The notes: generated by a model not told the origin, from the letters alone. A stretch of 64,000 nucleotides of DNA from VRUE01 sp035605695 (GCA_035605695.1 DATNGZ010000026.1:1-64000), one strand, 5' to 3'. Shown: positions 17,262-25,761, counted from the first letter of the stretch. Made by a program: numbers and translations.

Positions 17262-20200
17262 CTAACGGCCCACCTCAAGTGAGCGACTTGCCTGGCGCTG
17301 AGCGCTTCGACCTGCTCCGCGTCCTAGCTGGCGCTGGGCTTCGTCAAGGCGTCGCTGTGCCCGGTCGCGGTCGGCTCGCGCTGCGGCTCCTCGCGGCTGA
17401 GGACCAAGCGCGTTGACCTCATCGCGTACGCCATAGCGGTGACGGTAGGTGGCAAGCGCGTGCGCCCCGGTGTGCCAAGCAAGCGCCTTGTCGGGATCGG
17501 CGTGCGGATAGGTGCCTAGCGTCTGGTAGATGATCGTGTTCGGTTCGCTCCGAGTGGCTTCAATCTCTCGGCGTGCAAGGTGGTCAATCCTTCGGTCGAT
17601 CAAAACGGCCTCAAGGTGAAGTGCTGGATCGAGCGGCCTGGACTCGACGGCCGGGCTGGGCTCGGGCAACGCCTCTCGTTCGGCCAGGGCACGGTCCAAG
17701 CGCTTAGCTGCCGCTGCTTCCCAGCTCGTCACCCGCGCCAGCTCATCGGCGGGCGGGTTCTTCATAGCTTCGATTGCTTCGCGCTCGTCGCGGAGGCGCC
17801 CGATCCATGCCTCTGCCCTCCTAACCTCGCGATCAAGACGATTGCGGCGGGGCAAAAGTGGATCGGCTACGCGACTGGCCGCAACTAGCTCGGCGCGACG
17901 GTCGGCAAGCCCTTTAGGTGACATGCCTTCGACGCTTCGCCGGATGGCGACTTCAGCGGCGGTGTAGTCGTTGCCCTCGCGCTCAATGGCGGCACGTATG
18001 TCGTGAAGCGAATCCGAGAGCTCACGGCGACCAGGGCCAAGGTCGGGGTCCACAAGCTCCGAGGACGCAACGGCGTAGACGTTTGCGACTTCTCTCCCCC
18101 GACTCAAGGCGACTAGCCCTTGCTCAAGGTCCGCGCCGGCATCGAGGAAAGGAAAGGCGCGGTCCACCGTCTTGCCCTGCGCGCCGAACATGGTCAAGGC
18201 ATAGGCGTAGTCGAGCGCCGGGCCGTTGTCGTCGAGCCGCCTTCGATTGAGGTAGGCAGGCCCAAGGGTCACCGTTCGCGCGTCACCTCCAACTCGGCGA
18301 AGGGTGGCCGTTCGAGCTGCCGCGTCAACAGAAAGCACGTCCCAGCGCTCGCGGTTGTTGACGCCTTCCCGGTTGATCCGGGTCAGCACGCGGTCACCTG
18401 CCGCAAAGGCTCGCTCACCAACGATTACCTCGGCGCTTCCGAGCGCCCCGGCCTCGCGTCGCAGCTCGCGGGCCGAGTCGTTGAGGTAGTCAACGTCGCG
18501 GTTTCGGCGGGCGATCATCACCGCGTCTATCCCGGTCGCGTAGTCGCGGTACCAGTCGGCGAGCAGGCCGTTGAGGGTCGTCTGAAGATCGTCACCGACG
18601 ACCATGCGGCCTCGGGTTCGCAACAGGTCAAGCGCCTCCGATCCGCGTCCTTCATGGACGAGCCGAACGAGCTGCTGATCCTCGGGGAGCTGCTGACGGC
18701 GGATCGTCGCCAAGGTCGTCGTGTCGATCACTCGGGTTAGGTGTCCGTAGAGACCGCCGGGACCGATGGCGCCGATCTGCTTCGGGTCGCCGATCACGAC
18801 GAGCTTGCCATCGCACTCGAAAGCGAGGAAGCGAAGCGCCTCAAGGTCGGGCGTCGAAGTCATGCTCGCCTCGTCAACGAGGATCACCGTGCCGCGCGGC
18901 AAGGGCATGATGCCCTGCGCCCGCAGCGCATCGGTGCGATTCAAGAGTGAGCGGATCGAAGTCGCGTCGCGAATGCCGGCGTCGCGCAGCTCGCCGCTCG
19001 CGGTGTGGGCGGTGGCGCAGCCGATCACGTTGAAGCCTGCGGCCTCCCAGACCTCCCGCGCCGGTTTGAGTGCGGTGGTCTTGCCGGTGCCGGGCCAGGC
19101 CGCCACCGGCACGACACGCTCGCCACCTGTGACGAGCCGGACGACAAGCTCTCGCTGGTCCTCGCCGAGCTGGGGGTGTCGAGCAAGAACCGCCTCGACG
19201 GCGGGCCGGGAGACCTGAGCGCTACCGGCGTCTACGCCGTCAAGAGCGTTGGCGATGAAGCGCTGCTCCATTTCCGCCAGGCGCGGCGTCGTGTAGTGGT
19301 CGAAGTCGAGCGGGCCGCTCGACTCATACACGCAGACGATCCGCTCGCTGGCGAGAACCTGATCGACCGCGGCCGTGAGGCTGGCGCGATCGGCGCCCTC
19401 GGGGAGCTGGTCGCACAGCGCCCACAAGAGGGCACGACGGTCGAAGTGAGAAGTCGTCTCCTCCAACTTCGTGAGTGCCGCGTCAAGGTCGGCATCGGTC
19501 ACCGGGCGGGGTTCGCGCGGGCGCGCTTCCGCCACCCGCTCGCCGAGGCTTGCCGGCGTCACTCCGAAGGGCTCGGCGGTCGCCTCCCACTCCCCCCGCC
19601 GGTCGTCTTCGTCCACGCCGTAGTCCTTGTTGGCGCGGGTCCGGTAGGCGGCGGTCTGGGCCGCCGAGGCACCATCGGCGCCATGCGCCTCAAGCCAACC
19701 CGCGATCTCTTTCGAGCGCGTGCTGAGGGCGTCGATCACGTCGCGGCCGAACCCCCGAAGATCGGCGTAGCCGTTCGTCACCGCCTCGAAGTCCAAGCCG
19801 AACTCGCGTAGGAATCCGGCGCGAAGCGCGGCCTGGAAGACGACCCCCGCCGACTTACCGTGAGGCCAAAGCGGCGAGCGCCCTTTCGGGCTCGCGAGGC
19901 TCAGCCACTTGCCGTCGCTGGCGGCACGGGTCAGATTCGAGATAACGACGTGGACGTGAAGGGCCGGGTCGCCGGATCGCGACATTCGGTGTCGGAAAGC
20001 CATCCCGACGAATCCCTGGCCGCGCTCGATCCGAGCGCCGCCCTTGCCGCGCTGCACCATGCACGCTTCGTCCTCAAGGTGGGCGAGCCCTTCACGTACC
20101 GCCTCGTTGACCACGGACAACACGCGGGCGCGGGTCGCCTCATCGCCCAAGGCATAGAGGATCGAAACCGACTTCGGCGCGCTGAATCGAACGTCGTACC

Positions 20201-20483
20201 CAAGCACCGGCTCGACGCGCTTTTCCGTTCCATCAGGCCGAAGGCGATAACGGGTGTCGGGGCGTTTGACGAGCTGCTCGCCGCTGGTCGGATCGGTGCC
20301 CTCAAGGATGGCGCTGTAGCTCTCGGCGTCCACCTGGCCTGACAGCTCAAGCTCGGCGGCCAGCTCGCCGATCCACTCGCCAGGCGCCTCGCCGGGCTTG
20401 TTGTAGTAGTCGTCGCCGCCTTCGGCGACGGCGGCGAGCCAGTAGCCGGCGTTGCCTCTTTGAATCTTTGTGACTCCGATCAT
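17262..20483 (-). CDS. MobF-family relaxase/helicase (TraA/TrwC-like)
   Basis: The 1073-residue protein starts MIGVTKIQRGNAGYWLAAVA followed by EGGDDYYNKPGE, a TrwC-type N terminus with candidate nicking tyrosines. The metal-binding histidine motif PALHVHVVISNL is at about 174-185, preceded by FRHRM. The helicase half has Walker A AAWPGTGKTTALKPA (about 461-475), VILVDEASMTST, and the C-terminal RecD-like ALDYAYALTMFGAQGKTVDR. It would nick oriT, stay bound to the 5' end and unwind the strand for transfer. A GTG 15 nt upstream is an alternative start. A GGCCGGG/CCCGGCC hairpin sits directly upstream. Confidence 0.94.
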   Translation of the reverse strand: MIGVTKIQRGNAGYWLAAVAEGGDDYYNKPGEAPGEWIGELAAELELSGQVDAESYSAILEGTDPTSGEQLVKRPDTRYRLRPDGTEKRVEPVLGYDVRFSAPKSVSILYALGDEATRARVLSVVNEAVREGLAHLEDEACMVQRGKGGARIERGQGFVGMAFRHRMSRSGDPALHVHVVISNLTRAASDGKWLSLASPKGRSPLWPHGKSAGVVFQAALRAGFLREFGLDFEAVTNGYADLRGFGRDVIDALSTRSKEIAGWLEAHGADGASAAQTAAYRTRANKDYGVDEDDRRGEWEATAEPFGVTPASLGERVAEARPREPRPVTDADLDAALTKLEETTSHFDRRALLWALCDQLPEGADRASLTAAVDQVLASERIVCVYESSGPLDFDHYTTPRLAEMEQRFIANALDGVDAGSAQVSRPAVEAVLARHPQLGEDQRELVVRLVTGGERVVPVAAWPGTGKTTALKPAREVWEAAGFNVIGCATAHTASGELRDAGIRDATSIRSLLNRTDALRAQGIMPLPRGTVILVDEASMTSTPDLEALRFLAFECDGKLVVIGDPKQIGAIGPGGLYGHLTRVIDTTTLATIRRQQLPEDQQLVRLVHEGRGSEALDLLRTRGRMVVGDDLQTTLNGLLADWYRDYATGIDAVMIARRNRDVDYLNDSARELRREAGALGSAEVIVGERAFAAGDRVLTRINREGVNNRERWDVLSVDAAARTATLRRVGGDARTVTLGPAYLNRRRLDDNGPALDYAYALTMFGAQGKTVDRAFPFLDAGADLEQGLVALSRGREVANVYAVASSELVDPDLGPGRRELSDSLHDIRAAIEREGNDYTAAEVAIRRSVEGMSPKGLADRRAELVAASRVADPLLPRRNRLDREVRRAEAWIGRLRDEREAIEAMKNPPADELARVTSWEAAAAKRLDRALAEREALPEPSPAVESRPLDPALHLEAVLIDRRIDHLARREIEATRSEPNTIIYQTLGTYPHADPDKALAWHTGAHALATYRHRYGVRDEVNALGPQPRGAAARADRDRAQRRLDEAQRQLGRGAGRSAQRQASRSLEVGR

Positions 20484-20520
20484 GCGGGAGGCAGTCACCG
20501 GGGCCGGGCAAACGCCCCGG

Positions 20521-20790
20521 CCAATTGGGGGAACCCATGTTCGGGTTCATAATGTGTCGGCGGTCGGGGTTGGGGGTACAGCGGGCGCTTCGAGCTAGGG
20601 CAACTGCCCTATCTCTCAGCGGGAAAAGCTCGCTCAGGAATGCGTTGGCATTCGAGCAGAGGGCACTGATGTTCTCGGTGACCTTCGATCTAGCTGCTGC
20701 TTGCGAGCTGGTCGATCGAGCTGGCGTGGCGTTACCCCCAACCCCGACCGCCGCCGCGCCCGGCGCCCGGCTCGATGCCGGGCGCCGGGC
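20521..20790. other. Structured non-coding region, oriT candidate
   Basis: This spacer upstream of the relaxase holds several perfect inverted repeats. GGCGGTCGGGGTTGGGGGTA at 20559-20578 is the exact reverse complement of 20733-20752. TAGGGCA...TGCCCTA lies inside, near 20594-20609. GAACCC...GGGTTC lies near 20531-20548. A 14-bp stem with a 5-nt loop is at 20758-20790. MobF oriT sites usually sit beside the relaxase gene and contain such repeats. The nick site is not identified, and the last hairpin may instead be a terminator or belong to a non-coding RNA. Confidence 0.45.
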
Positions 20791-20818
20791 GCTGGCTGCT
20801 GTTTGGTGCAGGTAGCTT

Positions 20819-21598
20819 TTGGGCATCGAACCGACCCTTGAAATCGCTGACGAAGTACGCGAGGACCTACTGCCGGAGACTGTGGTTGAAGCGATACAGG
20901 CGGCTGAACGAGGGGACGAGTTCTGCTTGATCTGCGGCCAGCAAATCACCTCCGTCGCCGAGGCTGCCCTGCTCGTTTTTGAAGACCGCGCTCGCTACAA
21001 GATGGCGCTCAGTCACCGGGCCTGCCAAACATCGCAGCACTTCTACACCGGCAACGTGCAGACAGCCTCCTTGGTCTCCGGCACGTTCGCGCTCGCGTGG
21101 CGGGCAATCTTGCGCGAGGCTCACCCACGCGCGGTCTTCCTTTGGGAGAACAAGACGAATTTCGACGGCATGGCCTTGGATTTCGTCATCGGCGGGGACG
21201 AGTACAACGACATTGAGGGCGGGGAGATCGAAGACATGAGGGAGCTAAAGGGCTTCGAGGTAGCCAGCGCCCCGGTTGACGTGCTTGAGGCACCGCGCAT
21301 CTCGCAAGTCGGCGCGATCCATCGTCGCGACGGGTTGGAAATTCGCGACTTCGTAGACCAAGACCCCGCATACGAATGGCAGAGCTTCCCGACAGTCCAG
21401 CCGGATGCTTGGAGGACGCAAGCGGTCTACGACGGCGAGATTTTGCTGGTCTACGGGACCGCCCTCCAACTCGACCGATACAACCCCGATCACCTCACTC
21501 GGCGGATCGAGGCGGGCAAGGTGGTGGCGGCCGTCATTCCATTTGCGCAGGACGATGGGACCGTCCACCCGGTCGGCTCGCTGAAGCGAGCCGACTGA
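20819..21598 (+). CDS. Hypothetical protein with CxxC motif (259 aa)
   Basis: The soluble 259-residue protein has one early CLIC pair (DEFCLICGQQITSV) with a later SHRACQ, a possible zinc-binding knuckle. No catalytic motif is recognisable. The C-terminal half, including YDGEILLVYGTALQLDRYNP, looks like a mixed alpha/beta domain. The start is a TTG with little Shine-Dalgarno support; the true start may be slightly downstream. It is transcribed divergently from the relaxase across the oriT candidate and ends at a hairpin shared with the convergent 133-aa gene. Confidence 0.65.
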   Translation: MGIEPTLEIADEVREDLLPETVVEAIQAAERGDEFCLICGQQITSVAEAALLVFEDRARYKMALSHRACQTSQHFYTGNVQTASLVSGTFALAWRAILREAHPRAVFLWENKTNFDGMALDFVIGGDEYNDIEGGEIEDMRELKGFEVASAPVDVLEAPRISQVGAIHRRDGLEIRDFVDQDPAYEWQSFPTVQPDAWRTQAVYDGEILLVYGTALQLDRYNPDHLTRRIEAGKVVAAVIPFAQDDGTVHPVGSLKRAD

Positions 21599-21606
21599 AC
21601 CCGCAG

Positions 21607-21639
21607 GGGCGGCGCCGACTAGGTAGGCCAGCGCCGCCC
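21607..21639. terminator. Bidirectional hairpin between convergent genes
   Basis: GGGCGGCGC (21607-21615) and GCGCCGCCC (21631-21639) form a perfect 9-bp stem in the 55-bp gap between two convergent genes. No U-run is present. Confidence 0.5.
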
Positions 21640-21653
21640 GGCAGCTCGGCCCC

Positions 21654-22055
21654 CTAGTTCAAGCCCTCGGCGAACTCGCGGGCCTTCGCCTGGTCGGCGA
21701 ACTCCCAGAGGGTCAAATCACCTTCGCAATACTCGATGATCGCCCGCTTCTCACCCGCCTGCCAAACGCCGTACATGACATAGGGCCAATTGCCCTTGTC
21801 GTGAACGAACTCCCAGCCTCGCTCGCCCAGGTAGTCCATGAATTCGTAGCCCTCTTGGAAGCCGACCGCCAGGGCATCGCCGCGCCCGCCGACATAGCCA
21901 CACCATCCCCGGCTAACCCTCGTCCCGTCCTCCTGCTCCGTGGTGCCGGGGTCGGCACGCAGGCCAGAGGCAAGCGGCCCGCAGAACCGGGCGATCAATT
22001 TCTCTGGCGTGAGCTTCCCCGGCTCGGCCTGCGGCGTGGCGTCGCTGCGACTCAT
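21654..22055 (-). CDS. Hypothetical acidic protein (133 aa)
   Basis: From ATG at 22055, with AAGGAG 6 nt upstream, the protein begins MSRSDATPQAEPGKLTPEKL. It contains the aromatic-rich stretch GWCGYVGGRGDALAVGFQEG and later WEFVHDKGNWPYVMYGVWQA. It is small, acidic and soluble, and I do not recognise it. Its position in the minus-strand block with ssb and the ParB-like gene is like that of anti-defence or establishment proteins in plasmid leading regions. That role is only an inference. Leader B precedes it. Confidence 0.65.
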   Translation of the reverse strand: MSRSDATPQAEPGKLTPEKLIARFCGPLASGLRADPGTTEQEDGTRVSRGWCGYVGGRGDALAVGFQEGYEFMDYLGERGWEFVHDKGNWPYVMYGVWQAGEKRAIIEYCEGDLTLWEFADQAKAREFAEGLN

Positions 22056-22084
22056 TGCGTTCTCCTTCGTTCGCTTATCCGGCA

Positions 22085-22220
22085 GGCGCTTGCCTGCCCT
22101 GGAAGCGCAATCAGTCGCCGGACGACGACGGCGCACCGAGCGAAGCGAGGGAAAGGGGCGAAGCCCCTTGCGCGAGGAGGAGCCGGCGGCAGGATGAAGC
22201 GAACGGGGCAGGCAAGCGCC
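22085..22220 (-). promoter_or_regulatory. Nested double-hairpin leader B
   Basis: The 15-nt block at 22085-22099 is the exact reverse complement of 22206-22220. Inside it AAGGGGC (22153-22159) pairs with GCCCCTT (22163-22169), loop GAA. The outer repeat ends 29 nt before the start codon of the 133-aa gene, the same layout as leaders A, C and D. Confidence 0.5.
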
Positions 22221-22272
22221 CCCGTACGGCGACGGAGCAACAAACGCAGTCGCGACCCCAGCTTGCCTGCGC

Positions 22273-22299
22273 GGGAGCATTAAAACTTTTAATGCTCCC
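22273..22299. promoter_or_regulatory. 27-bp perfect palindrome with AT-rich centre
   Basis: GGGAGCATTAAAA (22273-22285) and TTTTAATGCTCCC (22287-22299) are perfect reverse complements around one central C. It lies in the spacer between two minus-strand genes. An AT-rich perfect palindrome in GC-rich DNA suggests an operator or partition site; a terminator is the alternative. Confidence 0.5.
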
Positions 22300-22347
22300 T
22301 AAGACGCCTTGCCAAGCCAAAGGGAACGGCGCTTTAAAGCTCAGGGG

Positions 22348-22524
22348 CTATCGCGGCGGGATTGGGTGCCTGCTCGGCGTCCACGGCTCGACGGTCTCCG
22401 GTTCCCAGGGGTGGCGTTCGCCGCGTTCGTGCATTTCGGCGTCCTTGACGGCTGAGCCTTCATCGCTCCAATCACCACCCAGCCAATCGCAATCCTCGCA
22501 TTCGGCGACCCACGCATGGCTCAT
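22348..22524 (-). CDS. Very small CxxC protein (58 aa)
   Basis: The protein MSHAWVAECEDCDWLGGDWS and onward has a CEDC pair and two histidines later (EMHERGERHPW), so it may bind one zinc. It lies in the minus-strand block between the 133-aa gene and the ssb pair. A start 8 codons upstream is also possible. Composition is protein-like, but the short length leaves doubt. Confidence 0.5.
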   Translation of the reverse strand: MSHAWVAECEDCDWLGGDWSDEGSAVKDAEMHERGERHPWEPETVEPWTPSRHPIPPR

Positions 22525-22617
22525 CTTCACGGCCTTGGCACGGTGCATTGGAGGGGCGGCAGCGTAGGGACTGCGCCGGTCGAAGCGAGCCGCGAGCTAC
22601 GCGAGTGGCGGCGGTCG

Positions 22618-22896
22618 CTAGCTCGATTCAGCGCCAGAGTCTTCCGCCTCCAAGTCCCTTTCTACGGAAAGGGTCAGCTGGGCCGGCATCGAGTAGCGCG
22701 CTTCGTTGGCAAGCACGGTATCGAGACCCAATTCCTGAACGCGAGCTAGGGCGGAATTCCACCCCTCCGACCACCCGCGCTCGTACGAGGCGGTCGCGAT
22801 CGTGCGGCGGCCCCGGCGAATCATTGCCGCCGCCAGCTCGCCTCGATCGGCGGAGGGGGCGCCCGCTAGGGCGCCCCCTCGCTCCGCGCTACTCAT
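22618..22896 (-). CDS. Small hypothetical protein coupled to ssb (92 aa)
   Basis: The start ATG overlaps the ssb stop (ATGAGTAG), so it is translationally coupled to ssb. The 92-residue product is soluble, with central TASYERGWSEGWNSALARVQ and acidic C-terminal residues EAEDSGAESS. It has no recognised domain. Coupling to ssb suggests a role in early handling of transferred DNA, but that is only inferred from position. Confidence 0.6.
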   Translation of the reverse strand: MSSAERGGALAGAPSADRGELAAAMIRRGRRTIATASYERGWSEGWNSALARVQELGLDTVLANEARYSMPAQLTLSVERDLEAEDSGAESS

Positions 22897-23233
22897 CCTC
22901 GCCGCCTTTGGCCTGGCCCTTCGGCCGGGAGCAGAACTCGACTTCTTCGGCGGTGATGAAGTTCCAGCGCTCTTTCGTCTCCGGGTTGTCGTACTGGTCC
23001 AGATGGCCCTGGACAGAGACCAGGGCGCCCTTGCGCAGATGCTTGACGCAGGCTTTCGCGTGGCCGTTCCAAACCTTCACGTCGTAGTAGATGGTCCGCT
23101 GCCCGTCGCCGACGCGGCGGTTGATCGCGACGCGCAGGATGGTGTAGACCTTCTCGCCGCTAGTCGGGTGGATTTTCGGGTCGTCGGTCAGCCTGCCGTT
23201 GACGACGACGCAGTTGATGTTGTTAGCGCTCAT
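22889..23233 (-). CDS. ssb: Single-stranded DNA-binding protein
   Basis: The 114-residue OB-fold protein has typical SSB strands: NINCVVVNGRLTDDPKIHPT, then LRVAINRR, YYDVKVWNGHAKACVKHLRK and GALVSVQGHLDQYDN. The C terminus is short and acidic (KGGEDE) rather than the standard DDDIPF-type tip. It would coat the incoming single strand during conjugation. AAAGGAGG lies just upstream of the ATG. A decayed, inverted second copy lies at about 23440-23735. Confidence 0.93.
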   Translation of the reverse strand: MSANNINCVVVNGRLTDDPKIHPTSGEKVYTILRVAINRRVGDGQRTIYYDVKVWNGHAKACVKHLRKGALVSVQGHLDQYDNPETKERWNFITAEEVEFCSRPKGQAKGGEDE

Positions 23234-23251
23234 TCTGGGTCCTCCTTTGGA

Positions 23252-23395
23252 AGGGGTTGCTCGTTTGACGAGCGCCAGAACGGGCGTGCGACCGAACGCG
23301 CGGAACCGAGCCGAAGGCGAGGGGAACCCCCCTTGTGGGGGTTGAAGCGCGGGCGGCGTGCGCCAAGCTGGTGAGAGGAAATCGTGCTGCCCCTT
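23252..23395 (-). promoter_or_regulatory. Nested hairpin leader D upstream of ssb
   Basis: An imperfect outer repeat (23252-23264 with 23383-23395, arms sharing AAGGGG..GC.CG) encloses AACCCCC (23325-23331) pairing with GGGGGTT (23337-23343), loop of 5. A further GCTCGT...ACGAGC hairpin lies near 23260-23274. It is less regular than leaders A-C. Confidence 0.4.
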
Positions 23396-23439
23396 TTACG
23401 GAGGCATGAGCCGTTGAAATCAACGTCGGCGGCAACGCC

Positions 23440-23735
23440 AGGGTTACGGGCTGGCCGCTGCTGACAGCGCCGGTAAGGACTCGCTGGACATCCTCGCGAT
23501 CAACCGCCGCGTCGGCGACGGCCGGGGCATAAGGACTCGACCTCGCTGTGAAGGTTTGGAACGGCCGGGAAGGTGGGCCAAGTCAAGTGCCGGTGGAACT
23601 GCGGTGCATCGACTCGGCAACCTCGACCAGTACGACAACCCGCGCCGGAACTCTGGAACTCGCCGCCGAAAAGATTGAGCTCGCGGTGCTGGCGGGCCAG
23701 GTGAAGGGGGTGGCGCAGAGCTTGGAGGGAGGGAC
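23440..23735 (+). pseudogene. Decayed inverted copy of ssb
   Basis: On the plus strand, stretches match the intact ssb of the opposite strand. A 25-nt block coding AINRRVGDG is identical, and GTGAAGGTTTGGAACGGCC (VKVWNG) is identical. Further on, a block coding (L)DQYDNP is preserved, and AAEKIELAVLAGQVKG aligns with the intact AEEVEFCSRPKGQAKG. Small insertions and deletions break the frame repeatedly. The remnant is inverted relative to ssb and lies between ssb and the ParB-like gene. Confidence 0.8.
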
Positions 23736-23760
23736 AGGCAAGAGCGCCCGCCCCTCCCTC
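23725..23760 (-). terminator. Hairpin after the ParB-like gene
   Basis: GAGGGAGGG (23725-23733) and CCCTCCCTC (23752-23760) form a 9-bp stem with an 18-nt loop, starting 7 nt after the parB-like stop on the minus strand. No U-run is visible. Confidence 0.35.
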
Positions 23761-23766
23761 TTGCTA

Positions 23767-25290
23767 CTAGCTGCGCTTCCTGCGACGACGCGGCCGGACG
23801 GCCTTAATGTCGTCGGCAAGCACCTTCTCGACTGCCGAATAACCCCGCAGGCCATAGTTGACGCGACGCGACTGCGGTAGCTCGCACTCGTCGGTTAGCT
23901 CGGCGGCGATCATCGCGTCGGCCAATAGCTCAAGCACCTCGTTTGCCGAACGTGCTTCCTCGATCCGGTTCGCCAGGTACTCCTGACACTCGGCCGGGTC
24001 CGAGTAGGTGACCTTCGTGCGCGGTTCGCCGTTCTTCAGGGTCTTGACCTCGACCTTCTGAAGCTGCTCGAAGGCAAGCCGAAGGCCGCGAGCCGCCAGG
24101 ACCGGGTTGTTGTCCAACACAACCAGGGCAACTGCCTTCGCACGCGCAAGGCTGTGTTCCTTGCGGCTCTTGGCACCGCGCCGGGCCAACAAAGCTCGAC
24201 CTATGGCGAGGTTGTCGTCACGGGCATCTTCCCCGGCTTTTTTCCGCTCCGCCCGCTCGACGCGGCGGGCCTCCTTGATCTGCTTGGCGGGCGTCGAGTC
24301 GGCGTCGTCAGAAAGATCGACCCCGGCCAGTTCGGCCTGCTCCCTTGCATCCTCTGCGGCCCGCTGCTCGATCCGCTCGATGACGCGCTCGGCCAGGTCC
24401 ACCGCCAGGCTGGCATCGGTAATGTAGGCGATGGTGGGTGACCAGCCGCGCCGGTCCTCGGTGTACTCGACCAAGCATCCCGCCGCCCGCGCCGCATCAA
24501 CCTCGGCCTCCGAGAACCGAATCACCGGATCGGCTCCGGCTTCATAGGAGCGCACCGCCCGGTAGCGCTCCGCGAGCGCCGCATACTTCTCGGGGTCGGT
24601 GACGATCCGGCTCAGGCTCTCGCCGTGTCCGGCGTCGATCATCGTCGGGCTGTCGGGCAACTTGCCCTCGGCAACCGCGCACAAGACCTCGCCCAGACGC
24701 TCGGCCAGGTCGCGGCCCTCGATCTCCCCCTTCTCGACCAGTTCGCAGGCACACTCCGCAACGCGGGGCGAGACCTTGGCGACGTTCCGCAAGGTCCGCT
24801 CGGCGGCAACCGGGACGTGACCGGCGGCGATGTGGCGCTGCACACCCTCGGGGAGCTTGAGTAGGCGCAGGTGTTCGCTCACGAACCCTGCTGACTTGTC
24901 GATCCGCGCCGCGATTTTTTTGTGGGTGGTCAGACCCTCGGCGTCGGCAAGCGCTTGGAGTCCGTGCGCGACCTCGACCGGATCAAGATCGACCCGGATC
25001 AGGTTCTCGGCCAGCGCGGCCACCTTGGCCTTGTCACCGTCGAGAACGACGACCGGAACCTTCTCGATCCCGGCTTGCTTAGCGGCGCGAAGCCGACGCT
25101 CTCCCGCGATCAGGACGTAGCCACCCGACTCGCCCGTCTGGACGGCGAGCGGCTGAACGAGGCCGTCTGTGGTGCGGAGATTCGCGGCGAGCGTGGCTAG
25201 CTCACCCTCATCGAACCGGGTCCGGGGGTTGAACCCCTCTGCAACCTCGATGGCGTCAACGTCGAGAACCGCAACGGTTGGCTCGGACAT
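23767..25290 (-). CDS. ParB/Spo0J-like partition or leading-region protein
   Basis: The 507-residue protein has the ParB N-terminal domain: GFNPRTRFDEGELATLAANL, then YVLIAGERRLRAAKQAGI (the GERR motif that binds CTP or mediates catalysis in relatives) and ALAENLIRVDLDPVEVAHGL. A KorB-like helix-turn-helix follows (HKKIAARIDKSAGFVSEHLR). The C-terminal 250 residues are a charged extension, longer than chromosomal ParB. No parA gene is nearby. ParB-like proteins also occur in F-plasmid leading regions. The ATG at 25290 has AAAGGAG upstream; the frame could be read further but would cross leader C. Confidence 0.85.
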   Translation of the reverse strand: MSEPTVAVLDVDAIEVAEGFNPRTRFDEGELATLAANLRTTDGLVQPLAVQTGESGGYVLIAGERRLRAAKQAGIEKVPVVVLDGDKAKVAALAENLIRVDLDPVEVAHGLQALADAEGLTTHKKIAARIDKSAGFVSEHLRLLKLPEGVQRHIAAGHVPVAAERTLRNVAKVSPRVAECACELVEKGEIEGRDLAERLGEVLCAVAEGKLPDSPTMIDAGHGESLSRIVTDPEKYAALAERYRAVRSYEAGADPVIRFSEAEVDAARAAGCLVEYTEDRRGWSPTIAYITDASLAVDLAERVIERIEQRAAEDAREQAELAGVDLSDDADSTPAKQIKEARRVERAERKKAGEDARDDNLAIGRALLARRGAKSRKEHSLARAKAVALVVLDNNPVLAARGLRLAFEQLQKVEVKTLKNGEPRTKVTYSDPAECQEYLANRIEEARSANEVLELLADAMIAAELTDECELPQSRRVNYGLRGYSAVEKVLADDIKAVRPRRRRKRS

Positions 25291-25326
25291 GGAAATCACT
25301 CCTTTGATCCGTGGCCCCGCCCGGAT

Positions 25327-25393
25327 GGGGGGCCGATGCCAAAGCCCCCCGCACGGCGAATGCCGTGCCAAAATGGGGGCGAATCGGCCCCCC
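25327..25393 (-). promoter_or_regulatory. Nested double-hairpin leader C
   Basis: GGGGGGCCGAT (25327-25337) pairs exactly with ATCGGCCCCCC (25383-25393) around a 7-bp hairpin, GCACGGC (25351-25357) with GCCGTGC (25362-25368), loop GAAT. It lies 36 nt before the ParB-like start. In sense, ATTTTGGCACGGC...GCCGTGCGG is close to leader A. Confidence 0.5.
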
Positions 25394-25761
25394 CGGCTAA
25401 CTCCCTCGGCAGGCACCCTCGCCCGCGGATCAAGCAAGTGAAGGCACTCAGCCTTCAGACACCACAAGCTCGGCAATGCCGGCGCGGGCTCGGCACAACG
25501 GAATCGACGGTCGCGATCTCGTCCCGCCGATAGTCGCCGCCATCTTGGGCGTCGCGAACGGGGCCGACCCCAACCACAAACGCAGAACGCAAGGCAGGCC
25601 GGGACCGGCCCCTGAGTCAAAGCACCCCCTAGGAGTGCTTCATGATCTGCACGCTCGGGCAGACATGCGTGACTGGAGCGATCTTCATCGCCTTCACCTC
25701 CCTCCGTCGTCAGCCCCGGCGGGGTCCGCCGGGCGGAGAGAAAGACGGTAGAGAAATACCT

